From Pseudoduganella flava (GTDB lineage Bacteria; Pseudomonadota; Gammaproteobacteria; Burkholderiales; Burkholderiaceae_D): a stretch of 64,000 nucleotides of DNA. Below, in pieces: positions 18,332 to 27,754 of the stretch. The DNA is taken from the NCBI RefSeq assembly GCF_007830495.1, contig NZ_VLKW01000001.1, positions 744,001-808,000 of the forward strand. Reading direction: 5' to 3'. Position 1 is the first letter of the stretch. The number at the start of each line of letters is the position of its first letter. The notes beneath the pieces were generated by a model. It had not been told where the DNA came from, made no database searches, and saw nothing but the letters and a program-made list of their open reading frames with translations. The position numbers and the translations under genes were made by a program.

Positions 18332-18358
18332 GGGGTCAGACCCGCCGGGTCTGACCCC
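18332..18358. repeat. Family A palindromic repeat, copy 2 (inverted orientation)
   Basis: GGGGTCAGACCC-GCC-GGGTCTGACCCC lies in the aroA-cmk gap. Read on the minus strand its flanks (AAACCCTGGGG on one side, GGCATTTGC on the other) match copy 1, so this copy is inserted the other way round. Confidence 0.85.
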
Positions 18359-18433
18359 AGGGTTTGCTTCCGGGTTTGTTTTTGACGCAAGCTACACGCT
18401 TCTTCATCCGGCTCGCGGGTTAAAATCCGCCCC

Positions 18434-19102
18434 ATGCCTACCTCCAACATCCCCGTCATCACGATCGACGGTCCCACTGCCTCGGGCAAGGGGACCGTTG
18501 CCCACAAAGTCGCCGACAAGCTCGGTTTTCACCTCCTCGATTCCGGTGCGCTGTACCGCCTGACGGCGCTGCAGGCGCTGCGCCGCGGCACGCCGTTGTC
18601 GGATGAACATGCTCTTGCGAAAGTTGCCGAGCATCTCCATATCGGCTTCACCGGCGAGGCCATCTTTCTGTCCAACGAGAACGTCACCGACGCGATCCGC
18701 GCCGAGGAAGTCGGCAATACCGCGTCGAAGATCGCCGCGTTGCCGGCCGTCCGGCAGGCGTTGTTCGGCCTGCAGCTGGGCTTTCGCAAGGCCCCCGGGC
18801 TGGTCGCCGATGGCCGCGACATGGGCACCGTGATCTTTCCCAGCGCGCAATTAAAGGTGTTCCTTACCGCAAGTGTCGCGGCGCGCGCCGAACGTCGATA
18901 TAAGCAATTGATCGGCAAGGGAATTTCTGCTAATATGGACGACCTCCTGATGGATTTGAAAGCGCGCGACGACCGGGATACGCACCGGGCCATCGCACCT
19001 CTCGTCCCTGCAGAGGGGGCGCATGTGCTCGATACCTCGGACATGACCGTTGATGCGGCCGTCGAACAGGTGCTGCACTGGTATGCGGCCGTCGGGAAAT
19101 AG
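18434..19102 (+). CDS. cmk: Cytidylate kinase
   Basis: It phosphorylates CMP and dCMP with ATP. The 222-residue protein begins with the P-loop GPTASGKGT (14-22), followed by the LDSGALYRL segment and the [11 protein letters not shown] nucleotide-binding motif. The Cmk-then-rpsA order is widely conserved. The 146 bases upstream hold only the family A repeat. Confidence 0.96.
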   Translation: MPTSNIPVITIDGPTASGKGTVAHKVADKLGFHLLDSGALYRLTALQALRRGTPLSDEHALAKVAEHLHIGFTGEAIFLSNENVTDAIRAEEVGNTASKIAALPAVRQALFGLQLGFRKAPGLVADGRDMGTVIFPSAQLKVFLTASVAARAERRYKQLIGKGISANMDDLLMDLKARDDRDTHRAIAPLVPAEGAHVLDTSDMTVDAAVEQVLHWYAAVGK

Positions 19103-19207
19103 CAAGGTGTTCTGGCTCTGCTCTGTCGGGCCGGGGCGTGTATCAACCCTCAACCCAGTTGAAGTCGCATCGTGCGAGCCTTACTGGCTAACCTGGAATT
19201 AATTTAA

Positions 19208-20884
<1,677 letters not shown>

Positions 20885-20914
20885 GCAAGAACTAATTGAC
20901 CATAGCGTGCGCAA

Positions 20915-21220
<306 letters not shown>

Positions 21221-21246
21221 AGTCTTTTGCGAAAGTGAAGTCGGAA

Positions 21247-21276
21247 GGGGCGGGCTTAGGCCTGCCCCTTTTTTTT
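21247..21276 (+). terminator. Rho-independent terminator after ihfB
   Basis: GGGGCGGGC / GCCTGCCCC (one mismatch) is followed by eight T residues, 26 bases past the ihfB stop. It probably separates the rpsA-ihfB transcript from lapAB. Confidence 0.88.
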
Positions 21277-21330
21277 GTGACCGATACCATGTAATGTGCG
21301 GGCATTGAGAAAGACACAGGAAGCCAAACG

Positions 21331-21630
21331 ATGAAAATCATTTCCACCATTATCGGCATAGTGCTGTTCGTCCTGTTCTTCGGCTTTGCCCTGAAAAACA
21401 CGCAGGAAGTGGACCTGCACCTGTTCCTGAATTACGAATTGCGCGGCCCGCTGGTGCTGATGCTGCTGGTGTTCTTCGTCGCCGGTGCCGTGCTGGGCGT
21501 GCTGGCGCTGACGCCGACCGTCGTGCGCTACCGCCGCGAGTCGACCAAGCAGAAGACGGCCATCCACACGCTGCAGGCTTCCGCGCTGCAGGTCAACCGC
21601 GCGCCCGACAGCGTCAACGCGCAGCAGTGA
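21331..21630 (+). CDS. lapA: LapA family inner-membrane protein (DUF1049)
   Basis: A 99-residue protein with two membrane segments (about 4-20 and 40-62) and a cytoplasmic tail with a coiled-coil look. LapA works with LapB in control of LpxC turnover and so of lipopolysaccharide amount. The linkage rpsA-ihfB-lapA-lapB is conserved. It ends 24 bases before lapB. Confidence 0.88.
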   Translation: MKIISTIIGIVLFVLFFGFALKNTQEVDLHLFLNYELRGPLVLMLLVFFVAGAVLGVLALTPTVVRYRRESTKQKTAIHTLQASALQVNRAPDSVNAQQ

Positions 21631-21654
21631 CGCCTCACACAAGACAAGCGAAAC

Positions 21655-22830
21655 ATGGAATTTGAACTCTGGTGGCTGCTGGGTATCCCGGCTTTCTTCG
21701 GCCTGGGATGGATCGCCGCGCGCGTCGACATCCGGCAGTTGCTGTCCGAATCGCGCACGCTGCCGCGCGGCTATTTCAAGGGCCTGAACCACCTGCTGAA
21801 CGACCAGCCGGACAAGGCGATCGACTCGTTCATCGACATCGTCAAGCAGGACCCGGAAACGACCGAGCTGCACTTCGCGCTCGGTAACCTGTTCCGCCGC
21901 CGCGGCGAGACGGAGCGGGCGATCCGTGTTCACCAGAACCTCTTGTCCCGCCCCGACATGCCGGCCGACGAACGCGCCCATGCCGAATACGAACTGGGGC
22001 AGGACTACCTGAAGGCGGGCCTCTTGGACCGCGCCGAGGAAACCTATAAACGGCTGCTGGACACGTCGTACGCCGTGCCGGCCCGCCGCGCGCTGCTGGA
22101 GATCTTCCAGCGCGAGAAGGAATGGCCGCGCGCGATCGAAGCGGCGCTGGCGCTGCAGGAAGCGGGCGCCGGCACGCGCCAGAAGGAGATCGCCCAGTTC
22201 TATTGCGAGATGGCGCAGGACGCGCTGGTGCACATGCACCCGGACGATGCGATGCCGTTCCTCGACAAGGCCCTGCAGGCCGACCGCACCAGCGTGCGGG
22301 CGACGATCCTGTGCGGCGACGTGCACATGGCCAAGGGCGATGTGGAAGGCGCGCTGGCGATGTGGCGCCGCGTCGAGCAGCAAAGCGTGCCGCACGTGGC
22401 GCTCGTCGCGCAACGCCTGATGGACGGCTACCGTAAAGTGGACCGCGCGGCCGAAGGCCTGTCGCTGTTGAAGTCCTACCTGCAGCAGGCATCGTCGATC
22501 GACTTGCTGGAAGTGGCTTTCAAGGCCGTGCTGGAACTGGAAGGGGTGGAAGCGGCGCGCCAGCTCGTCGGCGACGAGCTGCGCCGCACGCCGACGTTGC
22601 TGGGCCTCGACAAATTCCTCGAGGCGCGCATGCTGGACGCGTCGCCGGCCGTGCTGTCCGAGCTGTCCCTCGTGAAGAACCTGGTGCACGGCTACACGCA
22701 GAAGCTGGCGCGCTACCAGTGCAGCCACTGCGGCTTCAAGGCGCGCCAGTTCTACTGGCATTGCCCGGGATGCAGCCGCTGGGAGACCTATCCGCCGCGC
22801 CGCACCGAAGAACTGAATGTGATGAATTAA
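21655..22830 (+). CDS. lapB: Lipopolysaccharide assembly protein LapB
   Basis: LapB (YciM) is a membrane-anchored adaptor that presents LpxC to the FtsH protease. The 391-residue protein has an N-terminal anchor helix (FELWWLLGIPAFFGLGWIAA), a series of tetratricopeptide repeats (about 45-330), and a C-terminal rubredoxin-like metal site, CSHCGF and CPGC (about 360-380), with both CxxC pairs intact. The length and layout match E. coli LapB. Confidence 0.95.
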   Translation: MEFELWWLLGIPAFFGLGWIAARVDIRQLLSESRTLPRGYFKGLNHLLNDQPDKAIDSFIDIVKQDPETTELHFALGNLFRRRGETERAIRVHQNLLSRPDMPADERAHAEYELGQDYLKAGLLDRAEETYKRLLDTSYAVPARRALLEIFQREKEWPRAIEAALALQEAGAGTRQKEIAQFYCEMAQDALVHMHPDDAMPFLDKALQADRTSVRATILCGDVHMAKGDVEGALAMWRRVEQQSVPHVALVAQRLMDGYRKVDRAAEGLSLLKSYLQQASSIDLLEVAFKAVLELEGVEAARQLVGDELRRTPTLLGLDKFLEARMLDASPAVLSELSLVKNLVHGYTQKLARYQCSHCGFKARQFYWHCPGCSRWETYPPRRTEELNVMN

Positions 22831-22870
22831 AGCGCCGGTAAAAGCATGCCTGGACCCAAAGGCGACGGCC

Positions 22871-22897
22871 GGGGTCAGACCCGTCGGGTCTGACCCC
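22871..22897. repeat. Family A palindromic repeat, copy 3
   Basis: GGGGTCAGACCC-GTC-GGGTCTGACCCC lies in the lapB-hldA gap. Its right flank AGCATCTGCCTCGGGTTT matches the flank of copy 1, so it is in the same orientation. Confidence 0.85.
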
Positions 22898-22946
22898 AGC
22901 ATCTGCCTCGGGTTTCTTCGCACGGCGCCGACGGAAAGCCCATATC

Positions 22947-23885
22947 ATGACCAAAACCTCCCCCACCCCCGCCCTCGATAAAGTACGCATCCTCGTTGTC
23001 GGCGACGTGATGCTGGACCGCTACTGGTTCGGCGACGTCGGCCGCATCTCTCCCGAAGCGCCGGTGCCGATCGTGCGCGTGGCCAAGCGCGATGCGCGCC
23101 TGGGCGGAGCCGCCAACGTGGCCCGTAACGCGGCCGCGCTGGGCGCGCATGCGGGCTTGCTGGGCGTCGTCGGTGCCGACGAGGCGGGCGACGAGGTGGA
23201 ACAGCTGCTGCACGGCGGCGGCATCCACAGCTACCTGAAGCGCGATGAGGCGATCTCCACGATCATCAAGCTGCGCGTGATCGGCCGCCAGCAGCAGATG
23301 CTGCGCATCGACTTCGAGGAACCGCCGTCGGACGTGGTGCTGCGCAATAAGCTGATGCAGTATCGCGCGCTGCTGCCGGACTATGACGTGATCGTGTTGT
23401 CCGACTATGCCAAGGGCAGCCTGGTGAACGTGGCGGACATGATCATGGCCGCGCGTGCCGCCAACAAGATCGTGATGGTCGACCCGAAGGGCGACGACTT
23501 CACGCCGTACACCGGTGCTACCGTGCTGACGCCGAACAAGGGCGAGATGAAGCGCATCGTCGGCAGCTGGAACAGCGAGGAACAGCTGACGGAAAAGGCG
23601 CAGAACCTGCGCGCGTCGCTGCTGCTGCAGGCGCTGCTGCTGACCCGTTCCGAAGAAGGCATGACCTTGTACACGGAACAGGGCGTGTTCCACGTGCCGG
23701 CCGACGCGCGCGAAGTGTTCGACGTGTCCGGTGCCGGCGACACGGTGATCGCCACCCTGGCCGCAATGCTGGGTGCCGGCGCCGGCTGGCAGGAAGCCGT
23801 GCAGACGGCGAACCGCGCCGGCGGCATCGTCGTCGGCAAGCTGGGCACCGCCACGGTGACCCGCGAGGAATTGTTCGGCGCCTGA
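22947..23885 (+). CDS. hldA: D-glycero-beta-D-manno-heptose-7-phosphate kinase
   Basis: It phosphorylates heptose 7-phosphate at C1 on the way to ADP-heptose for the lipopolysaccharide core. The 312-residue ribokinase-family protein has the VVGDVMLDRYWFG start, GGAANVARN, and the C-terminal anion-hole motif VSGAGDTVIATLA with the catalytic Asp. It contains only the kinase half; the adenylyltransferase (HldC/RfaE2) that is fused to it in E. coli HldE must be encoded elsewhere. Its position after lapAB keeps it within LPS functions. Confidence 0.92.
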   Translation: MTKTSPTPALDKVRILVVGDVMLDRYWFGDVGRISPEAPVPIVRVAKRDARLGGAANVARNAAALGAHAGLLGVVGADEAGDEVEQLLHGGGIHSYLKRDEAISTIIKLRVIGRQQQMLRIDFEEPPSDVVLRNKLMQYRALLPDYDVIVLSDYAKGSLVNVADMIMAARAANKIVMVDPKGDDFTPYTGATVLTPNKGEMKRIVGSWNSEEQLTEKAQNLRASLLLQALLLTRSEEGMTLYTEQGVFHVPADAREVFDVSGAGDTVIATLAAMLGAGAGWQEAVQTANRAGGIVVGKLGTATVTREELFGA

Positions 23886-24020
23886 CCTGCGCCCGGCGCA
23901 TTCATCCTTCCTGCGCCGCGCTCGCCCCCGCTGGGGCGCGTTCATCGCAGCGCTCCCCGCCAGCCCCTTGCTTGCGGCAGAGTAGGGCATGACAATATCG
24001 TCATGCCCACGGAGCACTTC

Positions 24021-24596
24021 ATGAAACCATCCATCGTCGTACTGGCCGCGCTGGCCGCCGCATCCGTCGTCGCGCTGGCGCAGCCGCCGCGCGAACTCGA
24101 GCAGGCCTGGTTCAAATCCGGCCAGGATCCCGACAACTACGTGATCGGCGTGGACGACGGCGGCTACCGCCGCGGCGGCAACGCGAAATTCATCCGCCAC
24201 AAGACGGGCAAGCCCGCCGATGGCAACGAGTGGGCCACGTTGATGCAGGCCGTGAGCGCGGAAAACTATCGCGGCAAGCGCGTACGCTTCTCCGCCGAGG
24301 TCCGCACGCGCAACGTCACCGGCTGGGCGGGCCTGTGGATGCGGGTGGACCAGCCGAACGGCGAATCCATGCTGTACAACAGCCAGGACAAGCCGATCAA
24401 GGGCACCAACGACTGGCAGCGCCGCAGCGTGGTGCTGGACGTGGCCCGCAACGCGCAAACGATCATGTTCGGCGTGATCGACGGCGGCGCCGGCCAGGTG
24501 TGGATCGACGACCTGCGGTTCGAAGTCGTCGGCGACGACGTGCCGGCCGACCGTGGCTACCACTCCGCCAAGCCGCCGCGCAAGCCCAGCCTGTGA
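24021..24596 (+). CDS. Exported protein with galactose-binding-like (beta-sandwich) fold
   Basis: A 191-residue protein with a signal peptide (MKPSIVVLAALAAASVVALA) and one domain whose motifs (YRGKRVRFSAEVRTRNVTGWAGLWMRVD ... WQRRSVVLDVARNAQTIMFGVIDGGAGQVWIDDLRFEVV) fit the jelly-roll of carbohydrate-binding or galactose-binding-like domains. The start at 24021 follows GGAG with good spacing. Its stop overlaps the GTG start of the sensor kinase gene, so the two are translationally coupled. A role as an accessory ligand sensor is inference. Confidence 0.7.
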   Translation: MKPSIVVLAALAAASVVALAQPPRELEQAWFKSGQDPDNYVIGVDDGGYRRGGNAKFIRHKTGKPADGNEWATLMQAVSAENYRGKRVRFSAEVRTRNVTGWAGLWMRVDQPNGESMLYNSQDKPIKGTNDWQRRSVVLDVARNAQTIMFGVIDGGAGQVWIDDLRFEVVGDDVPADRGYHSAKPPRKPSL

Positions 24597-25654
24597 ACAT
24601 CGCGCACACCGGACAAGGCCATGCCGCACGGGCCCTGGCCCGCATCGCCGGCTGCACGCGGCGCGAGCTGGCCGTCAGCGCGGCGCTGATCGCGCTGCCG
24701 CTGGCCGCCGCATGGGTGCGCGGGGTGCCGGCCTGGCTGCCGCTGTTCGCCGTGCTCCTGGCCGCATGGCTCGGCGGCGCGGCCTGCCTGCGATTGCTGC
24801 GCAGCGCGATGCCGGCGGGCGCCGGCTGGTGGTGGGCGTGGCTGGCGCTGGTACCGGCAGTGGCGCTCGGTGCGTGCGCCGCATGGTGGCTGTACCGCAG
24901 CGCCGCGCTGGCCGCGTTGCTGGGGACTCCGGTCGCGCTGGATGACGAGCGGCTGCTGGCCATCGCCGGCGCGTTCTGCGCACTGGCCTTCGGCGTGCCG
25001 CTGTTCCAGGCGCAGCGCCAGGCCGAGGCCTTGCTGCTGGCGGAGTTGAAGCACGCCGCGCTGCAGGCGCAACTGAAGACGCTGCAAGCCCAGGTCGAGC
25101 CGCACTTCCTGTTCAACACGCTGGCCAATACCCGCTACCTGGCGCGCCACGCGCCCGAGCAGGCCGTGCGCATGCTCGACCACCTGATCGCCTACCTGCG
25201 CGCCGCACTGCCGGACCTGCGCACGGCATCGTCCACGCTGGGCCGCGAGTGCGAGCTTGCCGAACACTACCTGGCGCTGATGTCGATCCGCTTCGGCGAT
25301 CGGCTCGTCACGCAAGTGGAATGCCCCGCCGGCCTGCGCGACGTGGCGATGCCGCCGCTGATGCTGATGTCGCTCGTGGAGAACGCGGTGCGCCACGGTG
25401 TCGAACCGAAGCCGGGCATCGTGCACGTGCGCGTGACGGCCAGTGCCGATGGCGGCCGGCTGCGCGTGCTCGTCGCCGACGACGGCGCGGGCCTGGACGG
25501 CACGGTGCTCGGCAGCGGCGTGGGCCTGCGCAATGTGCGTGAGCGGCTGGCGGCGCTGTACGGCGCCAATGGCGGCATGGTGCTGCGCGGCGGCGCGCAG
25601 GGCTGGACCGAGGCCGAACTGACTTTGCCTTTGCAACGGGAGCACCATGGATGA
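24593..25654 (+). CDS. LytS/AlgZ-type sensor histidine kinase
   Basis: A 353-residue membrane kinase from a GTG start inside the previous stop (GTGA). The N-terminal third has several hydrophobic helices (about 25-150), followed by a coiled-coil and the PF06580-type phosphoacceptor motif QAQVEPHFLFNTLANTRYL, then an ATPase with LMSLVENAVRHGV, DDGAGLDG and GSGVGLRNVRERL. It should phosphorylate the LytTR regulator encoded next, whose gene overlaps by 8 bases. The input signal is unknown. No extracellular ligand domain is visible in the kinase, which makes the upstream secreted protein a candidate partner. Confidence 0.9.
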   Translation: MNIAHTGQGHAARALARIAGCTRRELAVSAALIALPLAAAWVRGVPAWLPLFAVLLAAWLGGAACLRLLRSAMPAGAGWWWAWLALVPAVALGACAAWWLYRSAALAALLGTPVALDDERLLAIAGAFCALAFGVPLFQAQRQAEALLLAELKHAALQAQLKTLQAQVEPHFLFNTLANTRYLARHAPEQAVRMLDHLIAYLRAALPDLRTASSTLGRECELAEHYLALMSIRFGDRLVTQVECPAGLRDVAMPPLMLMSLVENAVRHGVEPKPGIVHVRVTASADGGRLRVLVADDGAGLDGTVLGSGVGLRNVRERLAALYGANGGMVLRGGAQGWTEAELTLPLQREHHG

Positions 25655-26390
25655 CTTGCGGCCCCGCGTGCTGATCGCGGACGACGAACCGCTGCTGCGC
25701 AGCGCGCTGCGCGAGCAGTTGCACGGCCTGTGGCCCGAGGCCGACGTGGTGGGCGAAGCGGCCGACGGCTACGAGGCGCTGCGGCTGGCCCGCGACTTGT
25801 CTCCCGATCTCGCGTTCCTCGACATCCGCATGCCGGGCCTGTCCGGCCTCGACGTGGCGCGCACGTTTGGCGGGCGCACGCACGTGGTGTTCGTCACGGC
25901 CTACGACGAGCATGCGGTGGCAGCGTTCGACCAGGGCGCGCTGGACTACGTGCTGAAACCCGTCGAGCCGGTGCGGCTGGCACGCACGATCGCGCGCGTG
26001 CGCGAACGCATCGCATTGCCGCCGCCGGACCTGGCGCAGCTGGGGCGCGGCGTGCAGCCGGCGGCCGCGCCGGCATGGATCCAGGCATCGGTCGGCCAGA
26101 CCGTGCACTTCATCGATCTGCAGGACATCGTGTACTTCGCGGCCGAGGACAAGTACACGCGCGTCGTCACGCCGCGCATCGAGGCGCATATCCGCACGCC
26201 GTTGAAGGAGCTGGCGGAGATGCTGGGCGGCGCCGGCTTCTGGCAGGTGCACCGCGGCTACGTGGTGGCGGTGCGGCACGTGGCGGCGGCCACGCGCGAC
26301 GGCGATGGCGCGATGTGGCTGGCGTTGCGCGGCCACCCGGTGCGGCTGCCCGTCAGCCAGCGTTTCCAGCACCGTTTCAAGGCCATGTAG
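25647..26390 (+). CDS. LytTR-family response regulator
   Basis: A 247-residue protein. The receiver domain (about 7-120) has the acidic pair ADDEP, the phosphoacceptor Asp in FLDIRMPGLSG, and the K in YVLKPVEP. A LytTR DNA-binding domain (about 145-245) includes IVYFAAEDKYTRVVT and FWQVHRGYVV. It is encoded with the LytS-type kinase. Similar to AlgR. Target genes are not identifiable from the window. Confidence 0.92.
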   Translation: MDDLRPRVLIADDEPLLRSALREQLHGLWPEADVVGEAADGYEALRLARDLSPDLAFLDIRMPGLSGLDVARTFGGRTHVVFVTAYDEHAVAAFDQGALDYVLKPVEPVRLARTIARVRERIALPPPDLAQLGRGVQPAAAPAWIQASVGQTVHFIDLQDIVYFAAEDKYTRVVTPRIEAHIRTPLKELAEMLGGAGFWQVHRGYVVAVRHVAAATRDGDGAMWLALRGHPVRLPVSQRFQHRFKAM

Positions 26391-26528
26391 GGCGCTGGCG
26401 AAAGTTCCCGGCAGTGCAGGGTTCGCTGACGGGAACCAACGGGCCCTGCGACCGGTCAACCGGAAACGCTGGAGTCCGTTATTCTGCTAGCGAACGCATC
26501 CGCGCTCGACACCTACACGGAGGACACC

Positions 26529-26867
26529 ATGCTGAAGAAACTGCTGCTTGCCGTCGCCACGCTCGTCGCCACGATGAGCCTGGCCTTTGCCCAGGTCGAC
26601 GTCAACAAGGCCGACCAGGCCGCGCTCGATTCCGTCAAGGGCATCGGCCCGGCGAAGTCGAAAGCGATCCTGGACGAGCGCGCGAAAGGGGAGTTCAAGG
26701 ACTGGGCCGATTTTGAAAAGCGCGTGAAGGGCATCGGCGGCAAGAACGCCGCCAAGCTGTCCGAGGCAGGCTTGCAAATCAACGGCAAGTCGCGCGAAGG
26801 CGCGCCGATGCAAGCGGCCGGCGCCGCCAAGTCCGCCGAGGCGAAGAAGGACACGGCGAAGAAATGA
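26529..26867 (+). CDS. ComEA-like helix-hairpin-helix secreted protein
   Basis: A 112-residue protein with a signal peptide (ends near SLAFA-Q), a ComEA-type double helix-hairpin-helix (VDVNKADQAALDSVKGIGPAKSKAILDERA and RVKGIGGKNAAKL), and an Ala/Lys-rich tail. ComEA binds incoming DNA in the periplasm during natural transformation. Short secreted copies like this occur in many betaproteobacteria; no other competence gene is nearby, so the role in uptake is by family only. RBS CGGAGGA lies just ahead of the start. Confidence 0.85.
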   Translation: MLKKLLLAVATLVATMSLAFAQVDVNKADQAALDSVKGIGPAKSKAILDERAKGEFKDWADFEKRVKGIGGKNAAKLSEAGLQINGKSREGAPMQAAGAAKSAEAKKDTAKK

Positions 26868-27028
26868 TCGATCGCGACGGATGACCGGCGCGGCGGGAGA
26901 ACGCACCCGCCGCCGGTTGTCATCAGTTGTATCTATATTGCAACTCTTCGTCTTTTATCAAGGAAATATCTTTCTACGCATGTACAATCCTTTCTTCTGG
27001 TAATTTTTTCAACGAAGCGAGGTTCGTC

Positions 27029-27751
27029 ATGCTGAAAACCCTCCCTGCAGCGCTGTTGCTGGCCCTTTCGTCCGCCACGCAGGCGGCCAACGTCGGCATC
27101 GGCTGGAGCTGGCATTACGACGGCACGCTGGCTGCCACGCTGACGGCGCGCGGCGATACGGTCAGCCTGTACGAGCGCTACGACGCCGGCGCGCTGGCCG
27201 GCCTGGACGTGTTCATCCAGGACGGCAATGCGCGCGCCGATGCCGCCGCGCTGGACGCGTTCGTGTTCAACGGCGGCACGCTGATCCAGGTGCCGTGGAG
27301 CTTCACGCAGACGTCCTTCACGGCAGCGACCAGCGTGTTCGGCCCCCGCCGCGGCTTCCAGGTGGGCGAGTCGCTGACGGCGATCAGCGCGCTGGACGCG
27401 GAGAGCTGGCTGCTGCGCGGCGTGCAGCTGCCGGAAGAGGGCGCTGGAATCGTCTCGCGCGAGCGGGGCAATGCGTTCCTCGACGGTGCCACGCCGGTGC
27501 TGGCATGGGACGACGGCAGCGCGCTGCTGGGCTACCGCCAGTACGGCGCCGGCACGATCGTCGCGCTCAACGTGAACCTGCTGACGGCCGACTCGTATCC
27601 GCTGGCCGCGGCGTGGTCGAACCAGATCGTCTACAACGCGGTCGATGCAGCCATCTCCGCCGTGCCGGAGCCGGCACCTTACGCAACGCTGGCCGTCGGC
27701 TTGCTGGCGCTCGGCGGCGTGGCGCGCCGCCGGCATCAAGCCCTGGGCTGA
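27029..27751 (+). CDS. PEP-CTERM protein with possible class I amidotransferase-like fold
   Basis: A 240-residue protein with a signal peptide (MLKTLPAALLLALSSATQA) and a tail VPEPAPYATLAVGLLALGGVARRRH that is a complete PEP-CTERM signal. The central part (GLDVFIQDGNARADAAALDAFVFNGGTLIQVPW) alternates short strands and helices as in ThuA/class I amidotransferase-like domains, with no visible catalytic Cys-His pair; that fold assignment is tentative. The frame stays open upstream to 26927, but the chosen start gives the signal peptide. It ends 3 bases from the stop of the convergent flavoprotein gene. Confidence 0.78.
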   Translation: MLKTLPAALLLALSSATQAANVGIGWSWHYDGTLAATLTARGDTVSLYERYDAGALAGLDVFIQDGNARADAAALDAFVFNGGTLIQVPWSFTQTSFTAATSVFGPRRGFQVGESLTAISALDAESWLLRGVQLPEEGAGIVSRERGNAFLDGATPVLAWDDGSALLGYRQYGAGTIVALNVNLLTADSYPLAAAWSNQIVYNAVDAAISAVPEPAPYATLAVGLLALGGVARRRHQALG

Positions 27752-27754
27752 GCC

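Noticed and set aside
23912-23940. Hairpin after hldA as a terminator
   Set aside because: The stem is GC-rich but lacks a T tract and is imperfect.
26885-26918. GC-rich hairpin after the ComEA-like gene as a terminator
   Set aside because: The stem has a bulge and no T tract follows on the plus strand.
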